This document shows, in pieces, positions 21,083 to 30,307 of a DNA stretch of 64,000 nucleotides (positions are counted from its first letter, which is position 1; each line of letters opens with the position of its first letter). The position numbers were made by a program, and so were the translations under genes. Source of the DNA: Arsenophonus sp052174535. Its GTDB lineage: Bacteria; Pseudomonadota; Gammaproteobacteria; Enterobacterales; Enterobacteriaceae. The notes below the pieces were generated by a model, which did not search any database, had not been told where the DNA came from, and saw only the letters and a program-made list of their open reading frames with translations. The stretch covers positions 6,631 to 70,630 of the forward strand of contig JBQMRQ010000062.1 of assembly GCA_052174535.1 (NCBI GenBank), written 5' to 3'.

Positions 21083-24000
21083 TTATTTATTATTATTTGG
21101 TTTAAATATATTAGATGTAGCTATGCTTGTTGCAACATGACCACCAGCACCATTTTTACCATAAAAAGTTATTGTAGGTCGCACGTAAGCTTTAATTTCC
21201 ATATGATTTTCAGTAATTTCTGGCGCCGGTGCTTTCGTAGTCGGGGAATGAGAATACCCTACTTTTTTGCCTAATTTTATTGCAGCAATTTTTTCTTTTT
21301 GATTACTTGCTTTTTTTGCAATAACATCGCTCATAGAAGATATATTTGACTTAGCATAGATATAATTTTTATCTGATAGGTTTATTATTTGTTCCTGACT
21401 GATTATTTCATGGACTGAATATTTAGCTTTTTTAATCTCATTGACTATGAAAAGTTCATCATTAACTAATTGAGGATTTTGTAGCTGATTTTGTGATCCA
21501 TTCTTTACTTGCGTTTTTACAACGATATTAGTGCTGTTTTCAGCCATGATTTTTGCTTCAAAATGTGATTGAGAAGGTTTTTCATTTTGTTCTATATCTT
21601 GAATATTTACGGGGATAAGCAATACCTTAGAAAAAAGTTGTAAGTTTTCTGATATTGTTAATTGAACCGTTTTACTAACTGGTACTATTTTTTCTTCTAG
21701 TTTAATTTTACCAATGATGTTATCACAATCAATTGGAGTTATAGGAGATACTATCTTTTTATTAATTATCATATTATTTTTACTATCTGATGATATTTCA
21801 TTTAATTCATTGAATTTGACAGGGTACTGGATCCAGACTTTACCTGAAGGTAATTTAGGCGAAGCAACTGGTATTTTTAATGGTACCAATGATTTATTTT
21901 GATGTTCATCACGATAACGTCGTCGTCGTTGCGCGCTAACGCGTAGGTGCCGGGGAGATCGTCTTGATCTTCGTGGAATCATCGTTTCTTCTTGTTCGTT
22001 AGCACAATTGCTGAATGCTTTTTTAGCTTCAACCTCTTCTGTAATAAGCGGTAGATCCATATTTTTCTGCTTTGCTGTTAATTCAGTTAGCAAAATAGAT
22101 TTTTCAATCAACAAAGCAGGCACTATCTCTGCGCCACTAATAACAGGAAACTTAATATCTTGATACTCTCTATCATCAATAGAGAGTTTTTTCTGTTCAG
22201 TTACCCTATTTGCAACCCGCACAGATTGAATCAGTTGAGACTGTTGACAACAAGGAGAAACAATAACTGTTCTTTCCGTTTTATGTTCTTTCTTTTCTAG
22301 TGGTTGAGTTTTAGTTTTAAGTTGCAGCTGTTTTTTTTCTTCCTGACGAAAGCGACTTTCAGCACGCTGTTCGCGATGTTGCTGTTGAATTTCATGTGCA
22401 ACACTCTCTTGAATATCATTAAAATGACTTTTCTTATTACGGCTATTATACGATTTAAACTCATCGATATACCCACAATATTGATAGTTATCAATATTGA
22501 TATTCTGTTCATGAGGTTGAGTTGGTCTATAATTATTATCACGTTCTTTATCATTATTATTTTTAAATTTTTTCTCAATTATTTTAATTAGTTTCCGTAA
22601 TTTGATAAATAATCTTTTTAAGAAATAACTAGTTCGATTAAACAGACTTGGCAAATCTTCCTTACTGGTTAATTTATTCTGTTTACTTGATTTGTTCTTA
22701 CCAACTATAGCATTTTTTGTATATGCTTGAGATTGAAGAGCAAAAGCAAAAATAGCTGGTTGTTCAGGTAACTTTTTATCACTAACAGCATCATCTGTTA
22801 GATTATTAATTTCAGCTTCATGGTATTGCGCAAGATAGTAACTTAATGCTGAAACTTCTTCACCTTTACGAATACGGATTACATTATAATGTGGTGATTG
22901 CATCTGATCGTTAGGAACAATAATAACACGTATATTATATTGCCGACGTTCAATTTCGTTTACTGATTGCCGTTTTTCATTCAATAAATAAGAAGCAATT
23001 GGTACCGGTACAATTGCATGTACTTCATGGGTATTTTCTTTTAACGCTTCTTCTTCGATCAAACGTAAAATAGAAAGTGAAAGTGATTCATTATCACGGA
23101 TTGTTCCTGTACCGCTACAACGAGGACAAACGTGATGACTAGATTCACCAAGTGATGGACTTAAACGTTGTCGTGACATTTCAAGTAAACCAAATCGAGA
23201 TATCCGAATAATTTGAATACGTGCTCTGTCTTGGCATACGGCTTCACGCAAGCGATTTTCAACTTCACGCTGATGGCGAACTGGCGTCATATCAATAAAA
23301 TCAATAACAATTAATCCACCTAAATCCCGTAACCGTAATTGACGGGCAATTTCATCAGCGGCTTCTAAATTGGTATTTAATGCAGTTTCTTCAATATCAC
23401 CCCCGCGGGTTGAACGTGATGAATTAATATCGATAGCAGTTAATGCTTCAGTTGTGTCAATAACTAGTGCACCACCTGATGGTAAGCGAACCTCACGTTG
23501 AAAAGCAGACTCAATTTGTGACTCAATTTGATAATGACTAAATAGTGGAACATCTCCAGTGTAGTATTTAATTTTACTTGCAAAATCTTCACGACCAATC
23601 GCTTCAATATGAAGACGAGCCATTTTAACAATTTTCGCATTATCAATTAAAATTTCACCAATGTCAGGGCGCAAGTAATCACGAAATGCCCTCACAATTA
23701 CATTACTTTCTTGATGAATAAGAAAAGGTGCTGCTCGATTTTCCGCTGCTTTTTTTATTGCTTGCCAATGCTTAAGACGATATTGCAAATCATGCTTGAG
23801 CGTTTCTGCAGATTTACCTACACCAGCAGTACGGACAATTAATCCCATACCATCGGGTATTTCTAATGAGGATAATGCCTCTTTTAATTCTGTGCGATCT
23901 TCTCTCTCAATACGTCGCGATATCCCACCTGCGCGAGGGTTATTAGGCATTAAAACAAGATAGCTGCCAGCTAAACTTATAAAAGTTGTTAGCGCTGCAC

Positions 24001-24337
24001 CTTTATTTCCTCGTTCCTCTTTGTCAATTTGGATAATAACTTCCTGGTCTTCTTTTAAAATATCCTTTATATTTGGGCGACCGTGTGGTTGATAATAACT
24101 AGGGAAGTATTCACGTGCAATTTCTTTAATTGGAAGAAAGCCGTGTCTTTCTGATCCATAGTCAACAAATGCTGCTTCCAGGCTAGGTTCTATACGGGTA
24201 ATTTTGCCTTTGTAAATATTTGCTTTTTTTTGTTCGTGTCCGAGATTTTCAATATCTAGATCATAAAGACGTTGCCCATCAACAAGAGCAACACGCAACT
24301 CTTCTTCTTGAGTTGCGTTAATTAACATTCTTTTCAT
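21083..24337 (-). CDS. rne: Ribonuclease E
   Basis: The essential endonuclease for mRNA decay and rRNA/tRNA processing, 1,084 residues (E. coli 1,061). The N-terminal half is colinear with E. coli: S1 domain (about 35-125); 5' sensor region; the DNase I-like catalytic region with ALTAIDINSS and GGLIVIDFIDM, which hold Asp303 and Asp346; and the zinc link CPRCSGTG near 404-407. The poorly conserved C-terminal half keeps its scaffold motifs: an amphipathic membrane segment (LFNRTSYFLKRLFIKLRKL), the Arg-rich RNA-binding block (PRRSRRSPRHLRVSAQRRRR), a LPSGKVWIQYPV segment near the enolase-binding site, and a terminal ITFYGKNGAGGHVATS that fits the PNPase-binding end. The degradosome therefore looks retained. 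Divergently transcribed from rluC. Confidence 0.97.
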   Translation of the reverse strand: MKRMLINATQEEELRVALVDGQRLYDLDIENLGHEQKKANIYKGKITRIEPSLEAAFVDYGSERHGFLPIKEIAREYFPSYYQPHGRPNIKDILKEDQEVIIQIDKEERGNKGAALTTFISLAGSYLVLMPNNPRAGGISRRIEREDRTELKEALSSLEIPDGMGLIVRTAGVGKSAETLKHDLQYRLKHWQAIKKAAENRAAPFLIHQESNVIVRAFRDYLRPDIGEILIDNAKIVKMARLHIEAIGREDFASKIKYYTGDVPLFSHYQIESQIESAFQREVRLPSGGALVIDTTEALTAIDINSSRSTRGGDIEETALNTNLEAADEIARQLRLRDLGGLIVIDFIDMTPVRHQREVENRLREAVCQDRARIQIIRISRFGLLEMSRQRLSPSLGESSHHVCPRCSGTGTIRDNESLSLSILRLIEEEALKENTHEVHAIVPVPIASYLLNEKRQSVNEIERRQYNIRVIIVPNDQMQSPHYNVIRIRKGEEVSALSYYLAQYHEAEINNLTDDAVSDKKLPEQPAIFAFALQSQAYTKNAIVGKNKSSKQNKLTSKEDLPSLFNRTSYFLKRLFIKLRKLIKIIEKKFKNNNDKERDNNYRPTQPHEQNINIDNYQYCGYIDEFKSYNSRNKKSHFNDIQESVAHEIQQQHREQRAESRFRQEEKKQLQLKTKTQPLEKKEHKTERTVIVSPCCQQSQLIQSVRVANRVTEQKKLSIDDREYQDIKFPVISGAEIVPALLIEKSILLTELTAKQKNMDLPLITEEVEAKKAFSNCANEQEETMIPRRSRRSPRHLRVSAQRRRRYRDEHQNKSLVPLKIPVASPKLPSGKVWIQYPVKFNELNEISSDSKNNMIINKKIVSPITPIDCDNIIGKIKLEEKIVPVSKTVQLTISENLQLFSKVLLIPVNIQDIEQNEKPSQSHFEAKIMAENSTNIVVKTQVKNGSQNQLQNPQLVNDELFIVNEIKKAKYSVHEIISQEQIINLSDKNYIYAKSNISSMSDVIAKKASNQKEKIAAIKLGKKVGYSHSPTTKAPAPEITENHMEIKAYVRPTITFYGKNGAGGHVATSIATSNIFKPNNNK

Positions 24338-24886
24338 TATAAATACTCATTTTCTACTAAGTCAGAAAAGTTTCGACTAAAAATAGTTACTGTTAACCGG
24401 ATGGTTTCATGACTTTTTACATAACCGACAATTTCACAGTTATCGGTTTGTATTGAAAGGCAATTTTTTGTTAAGCTATATTTAAATAAAACGCTGCATT
24501 CCTAAATTAGAATTGTTTCTAAATTTATTTGTTCAATGTATTAGCTAATCCAGTAAACTTTTTTCACAATTAAATAATTTATTTTTAATTTTACACACCG
24601 TCTCGTCTTATACTATTTTTGCGTTTTTGTCTCATCACAATAGATCAATCTTAAATTATAGTAACGCTTACTTTAATAAACATTATGGTAACTATTCATT
24701 ATTCCATTGCTTATGGGCAGATATCAAGATAACTTTTACTGTTTATTGCGTTTTTATAAGGAAAAATATGAAAAAATTCATTTAAGATAGGAATTGATAA
24801 AGGTAAAAAATTAAAATAAGGTATCACAAATATTCAATTACAATCGTTAACAAATTTAAATATTAACAATATATTATAATAAAATA
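24338..24886. promoter_or_regulatory. Divergent rne/rluC control region with hairpin in the rne leader
   Basis: A gene-free stretch of 549 bases between the two divergent starts. In E. coli a long structured rne 5' UTR mediates feedback control by RNase E itself. Here a hairpin AACCGA (24,423-24,428) / TCGGTT (24,443-24,448) lies about 90 bases upstream of the rne start and is a candidate for the equivalent element. The length and position fit; sequence identity to the E. coli hairpins was not checked. Confidence 0.45.
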
Positions 24887-25834
24887 ATGAAAATACATAA
24901 TCAGGTTCAATTTATTACTATCGATAATGATGAAGCAGGCCAACGTATTGATAATTTTTTATTGAGACGTTTAAAAGGTGTTCCTAAGAGTAGGATTTAT
25001 CGCATACTTCGTAAGGGCGAAGTAAGAATAAATAGCAATAGAATTAAACCTGAATATAAAATTCAAGCAAGCGATTTAATTAGGATCCCACCCGTTAGAC
25101 TGGCAGAAAAACAACAGTATATTATTTCGGCTAAATTGAATAAGATAGCCGAACTTATAGATTATATACTATACGAAGATAAACATTTACTAGTTTTGAA
25201 TAAACCTTCCGGTATAGCTGTTCATGGTGGTAGTGGGGTAAATTTTGGCGTTATTGAAGCTTTACGCACATTACGTCCTGAAGCACGATTTTTAGAACTT
25301 GTCCATAGGTTAGATCGCGAAACATCGGGTGTTTTACTGATAGCAAAAAAAAGTTCGGCTCTTAGAGCATTACATGAACAGTTACGTTTAAAACAAATGC
25401 AAAAACAGTACCTTGCATTAGTAATGGGACAATGGCCGTCCAATATAAAAGTTATTCAATCATTTTTATTAAAAAATATTTTACAAAGTGGCAAACGGAC
25501 AGTCAAAGTCGGCATAGATGGTAAATATTCAGAAACCCATTTTAAAATTAAAGAATCTTTTTCTAATACTACACTAATTAATGCCAATCCAATAACAGGG
25601 CGAACACATCAAATCAGAGTACATGCACAATATGCAAAGCATCCTATTGCGTATGATAGCCATTATGGTGATCGTGATTTTAATCAACAGTTAACGATTA
25701 CTGGTTTGAAGCGACTTTTTTTGCATGCTAGTTCATTAATGTTCATCCATCCAGCCAGTGGGGAAAAATTAATTTTCAACGCTCCTTTAGATAAACAGCT
25801 TAAAAGCTGTTTGGAAAAATTACGTAAGCAATAA
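24887..25834 (+). CDS. rluC: 23S rRNA pseudouridine synthase RluC
   Basis: Converts uridines 955, 2504 and 2580 of 23S rRNA (E. coli numbering) to pseudouridine. The protein has 315 residues (E. coli 319). An S4 RNA-binding domain occupies about 17-75 (GQRIDNFLLRRLKGVPKSRI, LRKGEVRIN). The RsuA/RluA catalytic domain follows, with the motif HRLDRETSG holding catalytic Asp143 and the later GRTHQIRVH signature. Gene order rne-rluC is as in E. coli. The next gene, yceF, is a fossil. Confidence 0.96.
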   Translation: MKIHNQVQFITIDNDEAGQRIDNFLLRRLKGVPKSRIYRILRKGEVRINSNRIKPEYKIQASDLIRIPPVRLAEKQQYIISAKLNKIAELIDYILYEDKHLLVLNKPSGIAVHGGSGVNFGVIEALRTLRPEARFLELVHRLDRETSGVLLIAKKSSALRALHEQLRLKQMQKQYLALVMGQWPSNIKVIQSFLLKNILQSGKRTVKVGIDGKYSETHFKIKESFSNTTLINANPITGRTHQIRVHAQYAKHPIAYDSHYGDRDFNQQLTITGLKRLFLHASSLMFIHPASGEKLIFNAPLDKQLKSCLEKLRKQ

Positions 25835-25899
25835 TTTATCGGCAATAAATTAATAAACTAGGTTAAATTATAAAGCACTATGCTTTTTGGATGCAGTGA

Positions 25900-26501
25900 A
25901 ATAATTAATTGAGAAAGTTATTACCGTAACTGCGTAACAACATACCTAATTAAACTAATTAAAAGTAAGCTAATTAAAGTAATCAAAAATCCCCATTAAA
26001 TAAGTTTTTCAAATAACATGATGGCTAACTTTTTTCTGAGATAAAGTCAATTCCCATTAATATATGGGTATCTTAAATAAGATAAGATAGTTTTAACTTT
26101 CTGTATCCTTAGATAGCAAAATAAACAGTAAAAAGTTTTTATTTATCATTGTATTTTTAGTTTTACTATCAAATAAATATAATCTATATAAACTATATAA
26201 AAGATATTTTTTATTAAAGCTTATTACAGTTGTTTGGTTTCCTTTCTATAAATCAGTAGTTTTTTATTATTTGATTTGCTAAAGATGCAGATTTGATCTA
26301 TACCTTTTATTAAATAATAGGATACTTAGTCACTAATGATTTTATTTTGAATTGCTAATCGAGTAACAAGATAACTTGCAGATTTATTAGTTAATAGAAG
26401 TTTTCATCTATATTCAGCACATTAGTAATAAAAGACAAGCTTAGCTTTTGTAGTAGCTGATATCGTAAAAATAAGATTGATATCAATATAATTAATTTCA
26501 T
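25900..26501 (-). pseudogene. yceF: yceF (Maf-2 nucleotide pyrophosphatase) fossil
   Basis: The minus strand from an ATG at 26,501 reads, across stops and frameshifts, KLIILISI..LFLRYQLLQKL, like the Maf start K-L-I-L-A-S-T-S-P-x-R-R-x-L-L-E-K-L. Then come RLAIQNKI, YYLIKGIDQICIF (family: L-I-I-G-S-D-Q-V), KLLIYRKETKQL, LAIMLFEKLI and ITLISLLLISLI (family: T-L-V-G-L-P-L-I-A-L). The order matches the whole protein. The gene lies exactly in the syntenic slot between rluC and yceD, on the expected strand. It is inactivated by many stops. Confidence 0.85.
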
Positions 26502-26689
26502 AAAATACCTAAATGAAATGGAGAAATATGCTGAAACATTTAAAACTAAATAGAAATTAAATACCAAATATTGGTGATTGGTGAATAATAAGTAAAGCAG
26601 CCTTTCCTTCGGCTATTTATTATTATAAAGATAAGATGCGTGTCTTATAAAAATAAATTATTTAGGATCTTTTTACTTGAAAAGGATTT

Positions 26690-27130
26690 CCCTATCATAA
26701 AATCAGTAGTAAGTATCAAGTAGTAAGTAGTAAGTATAGTTACTGATATAACTATTTAATTATCGTTTGCAATAGATAATCAACATTTACTAATTAAAAG
26801 GTAATTTTGATATTGATGTTATATTAAAATATGAACGTTATAAAAAATTTTAATCAGCAGGTTCATATAACCTATTTATTTTAATCCTGTTATTGATGAT
26901 GAGAGGATTGTATATTATTTGAAAATATAACTAAATCACTAAATGATCAATTTTGCAAAATAGATTTGCTAGTAATAATTGAAGATGAAATAATTCTCTT
27001 TTTGCCGATCATTACGGTTAATAACTTTTGACACTGTAAAGTGTATCCGACTCAGATATGGTTTTTATAAGTTGCCTAACGAAGCAAAAAAACCAAATCT
27101 ATTTTTTGAATTAGCTAGTTTAAAAAGTAC
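26690..27130 (+). pseudogene. yceD: yceD (DUF177, 23S rRNA accumulation protein) fossil
   Basis: In shifting plus-strand frames I can read LSFAIDNQHLLI at 26,760, KYERYKKF at 26,830 (family C-Q-R-C-G-K-P-F), NQQVHITYLF, then IDLLVIIEDEIILFLPIITV at about 26,960-27,020. This last piece is nearly the canonical I-D-L-L-A-M-V-E-D-E-I-I-L-A-L-P. It ends with HCKV and KKTKSIF (family E-A-Q-K-P-N-P-F). Stops and frameshifts interrupt it. It sits directly before rpmF, as in E. coli. The two cysteines of its CxxC motif are lost (YERY). The upstream boundary is uncertain. Confidence 0.88.
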
Positions 27131-27146
27131 TTAAGGAGTAAGGTCA

Positions 27147-27317
27147 ATGGCTGTACAACAAAATAAACCCACTCGTTCTAAACGAGGCATGCGTCGCTTA
27201 CATGATGCATTAAAAATTGCCGAAGTCTCAGTAGATAAAACCTCTGGTGAAACCCATTTGCGTCATCATGTGACTGCTAATGGTTATTATTGTGGCCGTA
27301 AGGTTATTAATAAATAG
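27147..27317 (+). CDS. rpmF: 50S ribosomal protein L32
   Basis: A 56-residue ribosomal protein (E. coli 57). The N terminus MAVQQNKPTRSKRGMRR is essentially invariant. The middle reads SVDKTSGETHLRHHVTANGYY and the end GRKVINK. A strong ribosome binding site (AAGGAGTAAGG) precedes the ATG. It opens the rpmF-plsX-fabHDG-acpP cluster that couples ribosome and membrane synthesis in relatives. One residue is missing in the variable stretch around position 24. Confidence 0.97.
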   Translation: MAVQQNKPTRSKRGMRRLHDALKIAEVSVDKTSGETHLRHHVTANGYYCGRKVINK

Positions 27318-27349
27318 TTGTTCTGTTATTTATTAAATAAATTAATGCC

Positions 27350-28387
27350 TTGGCTAATTTAATCTTAGCATTAGATGCAATGTGTGGGGATAATGGTCCT
27401 CGTATTATTGTGCCTGCTGCATTGCAAGTACTAATTTCTAATCCACAATTAAGATTATTACTGGTCGGTATTCCCGAAATTTTAAACCCATTGCTTTCAG
27501 TTCAGCGTACTGAACTACGTAATCATTTACAAATTATTCCTGCTGAATATGCTATTGCTGATAATATCAAGCCATTAGAAGGAATTAGGCAAAGTAAAGG
27601 CTCATCCATGCGGATTGCTTTAGAATTAGTGAAATCTGGTCAGGCTCAAGCATGTATTAGCGCTGGAAATACCGGTGTGCTTATGGGATTAGCAAAACTC
27701 ATATTGAAAACAATAAATGGTATTGAAAGACCAGCGTTGACAGCGATTTTACCAAATCAAAAACATGGTAAAACTATTATACTTGATTTAGGTGCTAATG
27801 TTAACTGCGATAGTAAAATGCTAGTGCAATTTGCCGTAATGGGAGCAGTAATGGCTGAAGAGCTTATTAATATAAGCAATCCACGAGTAGCTTTATTGAA
27901 TATTGGGGAAGAAGAAAGTAAGGGCTTAGATAATATTCGCGAAGCCTCCTCAATATTAAAAGCAATATCTTCTATTAATTATATTGGTTATATAGAAGGT
28001 AATGAGTTATTGACTGGTAAAACTGACGTATTCGTTTGTGACGGCTTTGCCGGTAATGTAACGTTGAAAACAATGGAAGGTGTAATACGCGTTATTCTAT
28101 CCTTAATAAACCCTTCAACTACAGAAAATAAGATCTCATCCTGGATAATGAAGTTAATTAAACCGTGGTTACAGAACCATATTTTAAAACGTTTTGGGCA
28201 CCTGGATCCAGATCAATATAATGGTGCTTCACTTTTAGGATTACAAGGTATTGTAATTAAAAGTCATGGAGCGGCAAATCAAAAAGCATTTAAAGCTGCA
28301 ATTGAACAGGCAATTCAGGCAATAGAAAAGCAAATTCCTGATAGAATTGCAAATCGCTTGAATACTTTACTACCAAAGAGTGATTAA
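27350..28387 (+). CDS. plsX: Phosphate acyltransferase PlsX
   Basis: Makes acyl-phosphate from acyl-ACP for phospholipid synthesis. The protein has 345 residues (E. coli 356; the shorter C terminus lies outside the conserved core). Conserved blocks include RQSKGSSMRIALELVKSG, CISAGNTGVLMGLAKL, DLGANVNCDS, ALLNIGEEESKG, TDVFVCDGFAGNVTLKT and IVIKSHGAANQKAF. The start is TTG at 27,350; the nearby ATG at 27,345 is in another frame and stops after five codons. Family alignment (LALD-x-M-G-G-D) supports the TTG. Odd point: that motif reads ALDAMCGDNGP, a Gly-to-Cys change. No clear Shine-Dalgarno precedes the start. Confidence 0.94.
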   Translation: MANLILALDAMCGDNGPRIIVPAALQVLISNPQLRLLLVGIPEILNPLLSVQRTELRNHLQIIPAEYAIADNIKPLEGIRQSKGSSMRIALELVKSGQAQACISAGNTGVLMGLAKLILKTINGIERPALTAILPNQKHGKTIILDLGANVNCDSKMLVQFAVMGAVMAEELINISNPRVALLNIGEEESKGLDNIREASSILKAISSINYIGYIEGNELLTGKTDVFVCDGFAGNVTLKTMEGVIRVILSLINPSTTENKISSWIMKLIKPWLQNHILKRFGHLDPDQYNGASLLGLQGIVIKSHGAANQKAFKAAIEQAIQAIEKQIPDRIANRLNTLLPKSD

Positions 28388-28393
28388 AGCAAA

Positions 28394-29347
28394 ATGTATA
28401 CAAAAATCTTAGGTACTGGCAGTTATTTGCCTCTACAGATTCGTACGAATGCTGATTTAGAAAAAATGGTAGACACTTCTGATGAATGGATAACTACTCG
28501 AACAGGAATTAAAGAACGTCGCATTGCAACAGGAGAAGATAACGTATCTACAATGGGTGCTAACGCTGCACAAAAAGCCTTAGCAATGGCTGGTATCGCA
28601 GCTAATGAGATTCATTTAATCGTTGTAGCAACGACTTCTTCGACTCATGCTTTTCCTAGTGCAGCATGCCAAATTCAGCGACTATTAGGCATTGAAAACT
28701 GTGCTGCATTTGATATTGCTGCTGCATGTGCTGGCTTCACTTATGCAATAAGTATTAGTGATCAGTTTATTAGAACAGGGATGGCGAAGAAGGCATTAAT
28801 TATTGGTTCTGATGTATTATCTAAAGTATTAGATCCTAATGATCGTAGTACACTTATTTTATTTGGTGATGCAGCAGGTGCAATCGTTGTTGGTTGTTCA
28901 CAAGAACCAGGGATTTTATCAACCCATTTACATGCCAATGGCAGTTATACTGATTTATTAACTTTACGACATCAAGAACATAGTAAATTCTCAGAGCCAA
29001 CTTATATAATAATGGCAGGTAATGAGGTTTTTAAGATCGCAGTGAAAGAGTTAGCTAATATTGTGGATGAAACATTAGAAAAAAATGCACTAAATAAATC
29101 AGAATTGGATTGGTTAGTCCCTCATCAAGCTAATTTACGAATTATTCAAGCAACTGCAAAGAAACTGGCTATGCCAATGCATAAAGTTGTTATTACTCTA
29201 GATAGACACGGTAATACTTCAGCAGCTTCAGTACCAACAGCGTTTGATGAAGCAGTTAGAGATGGGCGTATACAAAGGGGCCAAATAGTATTGCTTGAGG
29301 CGTTTGGCGGAGGTTTTACTTGGGGTTCAGCGCTTCTCCGTTTTTAA
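28394..29347 (+). CDS. fabH: 3-oxoacyl-ACP synthase III (FabH)
   Basis: Starts fatty-acid synthesis by condensing acetyl-CoA with malonyl-ACP. The protein has 317 residues, the family length. The Cys-His-Asn triad is at the standard positions: Cys112 in DIAAACAGF, His244 in VPHQANLRI and Asn274 in RHGNTSAAS. It begins 6 bases after plsX ends, implying one operon. Because fabF downstream is dead, this and any fabB elsewhere must supply condensation. Confidence 0.97.
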   Translation: MYTKILGTGSYLPLQIRTNADLEKMVDTSDEWITTRTGIKERRIATGEDNVSTMGANAAQKALAMAGIAANEIHLIVVATTSSTHAFPSAACQIQRLLGIENCAAFDIAAACAGFTYAISISDQFIRTGMAKKALIIGSDVLSKVLDPNDRSTLILFGDAAGAIVVGCSQEPGILSTHLHANGSYTDLLTLRHQEHSKFSEPTYIIMAGNEVFKIAVKELANIVDETLEKNALNKSELDWLVPHQANLRIIQATAKKLAMPMHKVVITLDRHGNTSAASVPTAFDEAVRDGRIQRGQIVLLEAFGGGFTWGSALLRF

Positions 29348-29366
29348 ATTAAACAGGAAAATAAAA

Positions 29367-30299
29367 ATGTCTAATTTTGCAATGATCTTTCCTGGCCAAG
29401 GTTCTCAATCTCTAGGCATGTTAGCTAATCTAGCAAAAGAGTTTACAGTAGTAGAGGAAACATTTGCTGAATCTTCTAATGTCTTAGGATATGATTTATG
29501 GGATTTGATACAAAATGCCTCAGAAAAAGAATTAAATAAAACTTGGAAAACACAGCCAGCACTTTTATCCGCATCTGTAGCAATTTTTCGAGTATGGCAG
29601 AAAAAAAAAGGAAAAATGCCTACACTAATGGCAGGCCATAGCTTAGGTGAATATTCTGCACTGGTCTGTGCTGATGTCATTGATTTTAAATCCGCCGTTA
29701 AATTAGTAGAGCTACGTGGGCGATTAATGCAAGAAGCTGTGCCGATAGGGATGGGTGCTATGTATGTAATTATTGGTTTAGATAATGAATCAATATTGGC
29801 ATCATGCCAACAAGCTACCCAAGACCAAGTAGTTTCTGCAGTTAATTTTAATTCGCCTAGGCAGGTTGTTATTGCAGGTGAAAAAAGTGCAGTTAAAAGA
29901 GCGGTAGCCTTATGTAAGGCTGCTGGTGCAAAACGTACTTTACCGTTAGCTGTCAGTGTACCTTCACATTGTGCGTTAATGCAACCCGCAGCAAAAAAAT
30001 TAGCAGAAGCATTAGAAGAGATTGTATTTAATAAACCTAACATCCCTATTGTAAATAATGTTGATGTTAAAATTGAAAATTCGCTAGAAGGTATTCGTCA
30101 TGCTTTAGTTAGGCAGCTGTATAATCCTGTACGCTGGGTTGAAACTATTGAATTCATGGCTGAATACGGAATCGTGAAACTATTAGAAATAGGGCCAGGT
30201 AAAATATTAACTGGTTTAACTAAGGATAATGTAAGCACGATTAATTCAGTGGCAATTAATGATACAGCATCATTAAACGCTGCGTTTATAAATAATTGA
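29367..30299 (+). CDS. fabD: Malonyl-CoA:ACP transacylase (FabD)
   Basis: Transfers malonyl groups from CoA to ACP. I take the ATG at 29,367, preceded by AGGAAAA, giving 310 residues that begin MSNFAMIFPGQGSQ as in the family; an upstream in-frame start overlapping fabH has no support. The active-site nucleophile is Ser92 in AGHSLGEYSA, and the catalytic His lies in the VPSHCALM segment. The operon position between fabH and fabG is conserved. Confidence 0.96.
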   Translation: MSNFAMIFPGQGSQSLGMLANLAKEFTVVEETFAESSNVLGYDLWDLIQNASEKELNKTWKTQPALLSASVAIFRVWQKKKGKMPTLMAGHSLGEYSALVCADVIDFKSAVKLVELRGRLMQEAVPIGMGAMYVIIGLDNESILASCQQATQDQVVSAVNFNSPRQVVIAGEKSAVKRAVALCKAAGAKRTLPLAVSVPSHCALMQPAAKKLAEALEEIVFNKPNIPIVNNVDVKIENSLEGIRHALVRQLYNPVRWVETIEFMAEYGIVKLLEIGPGKILTGLTKDNVSTINSVAINDTASLNAAFINN

Positions 30300-30307
30300 G
30301 GGAAAAC

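Noticed and set aside
22304..22591. 95-codon plus-strand frame in the rne C-terminal region
   Set aside because: Antisense shadow of A+T-rich rne coding sequence, rich in Phe and Ile as expected from the complement of Lys/Asn codons.
29405..30043. 212-codon minus-strand frame
   Set aside because: Shadow of fabD, which has all catalytic residues on the plus strand.
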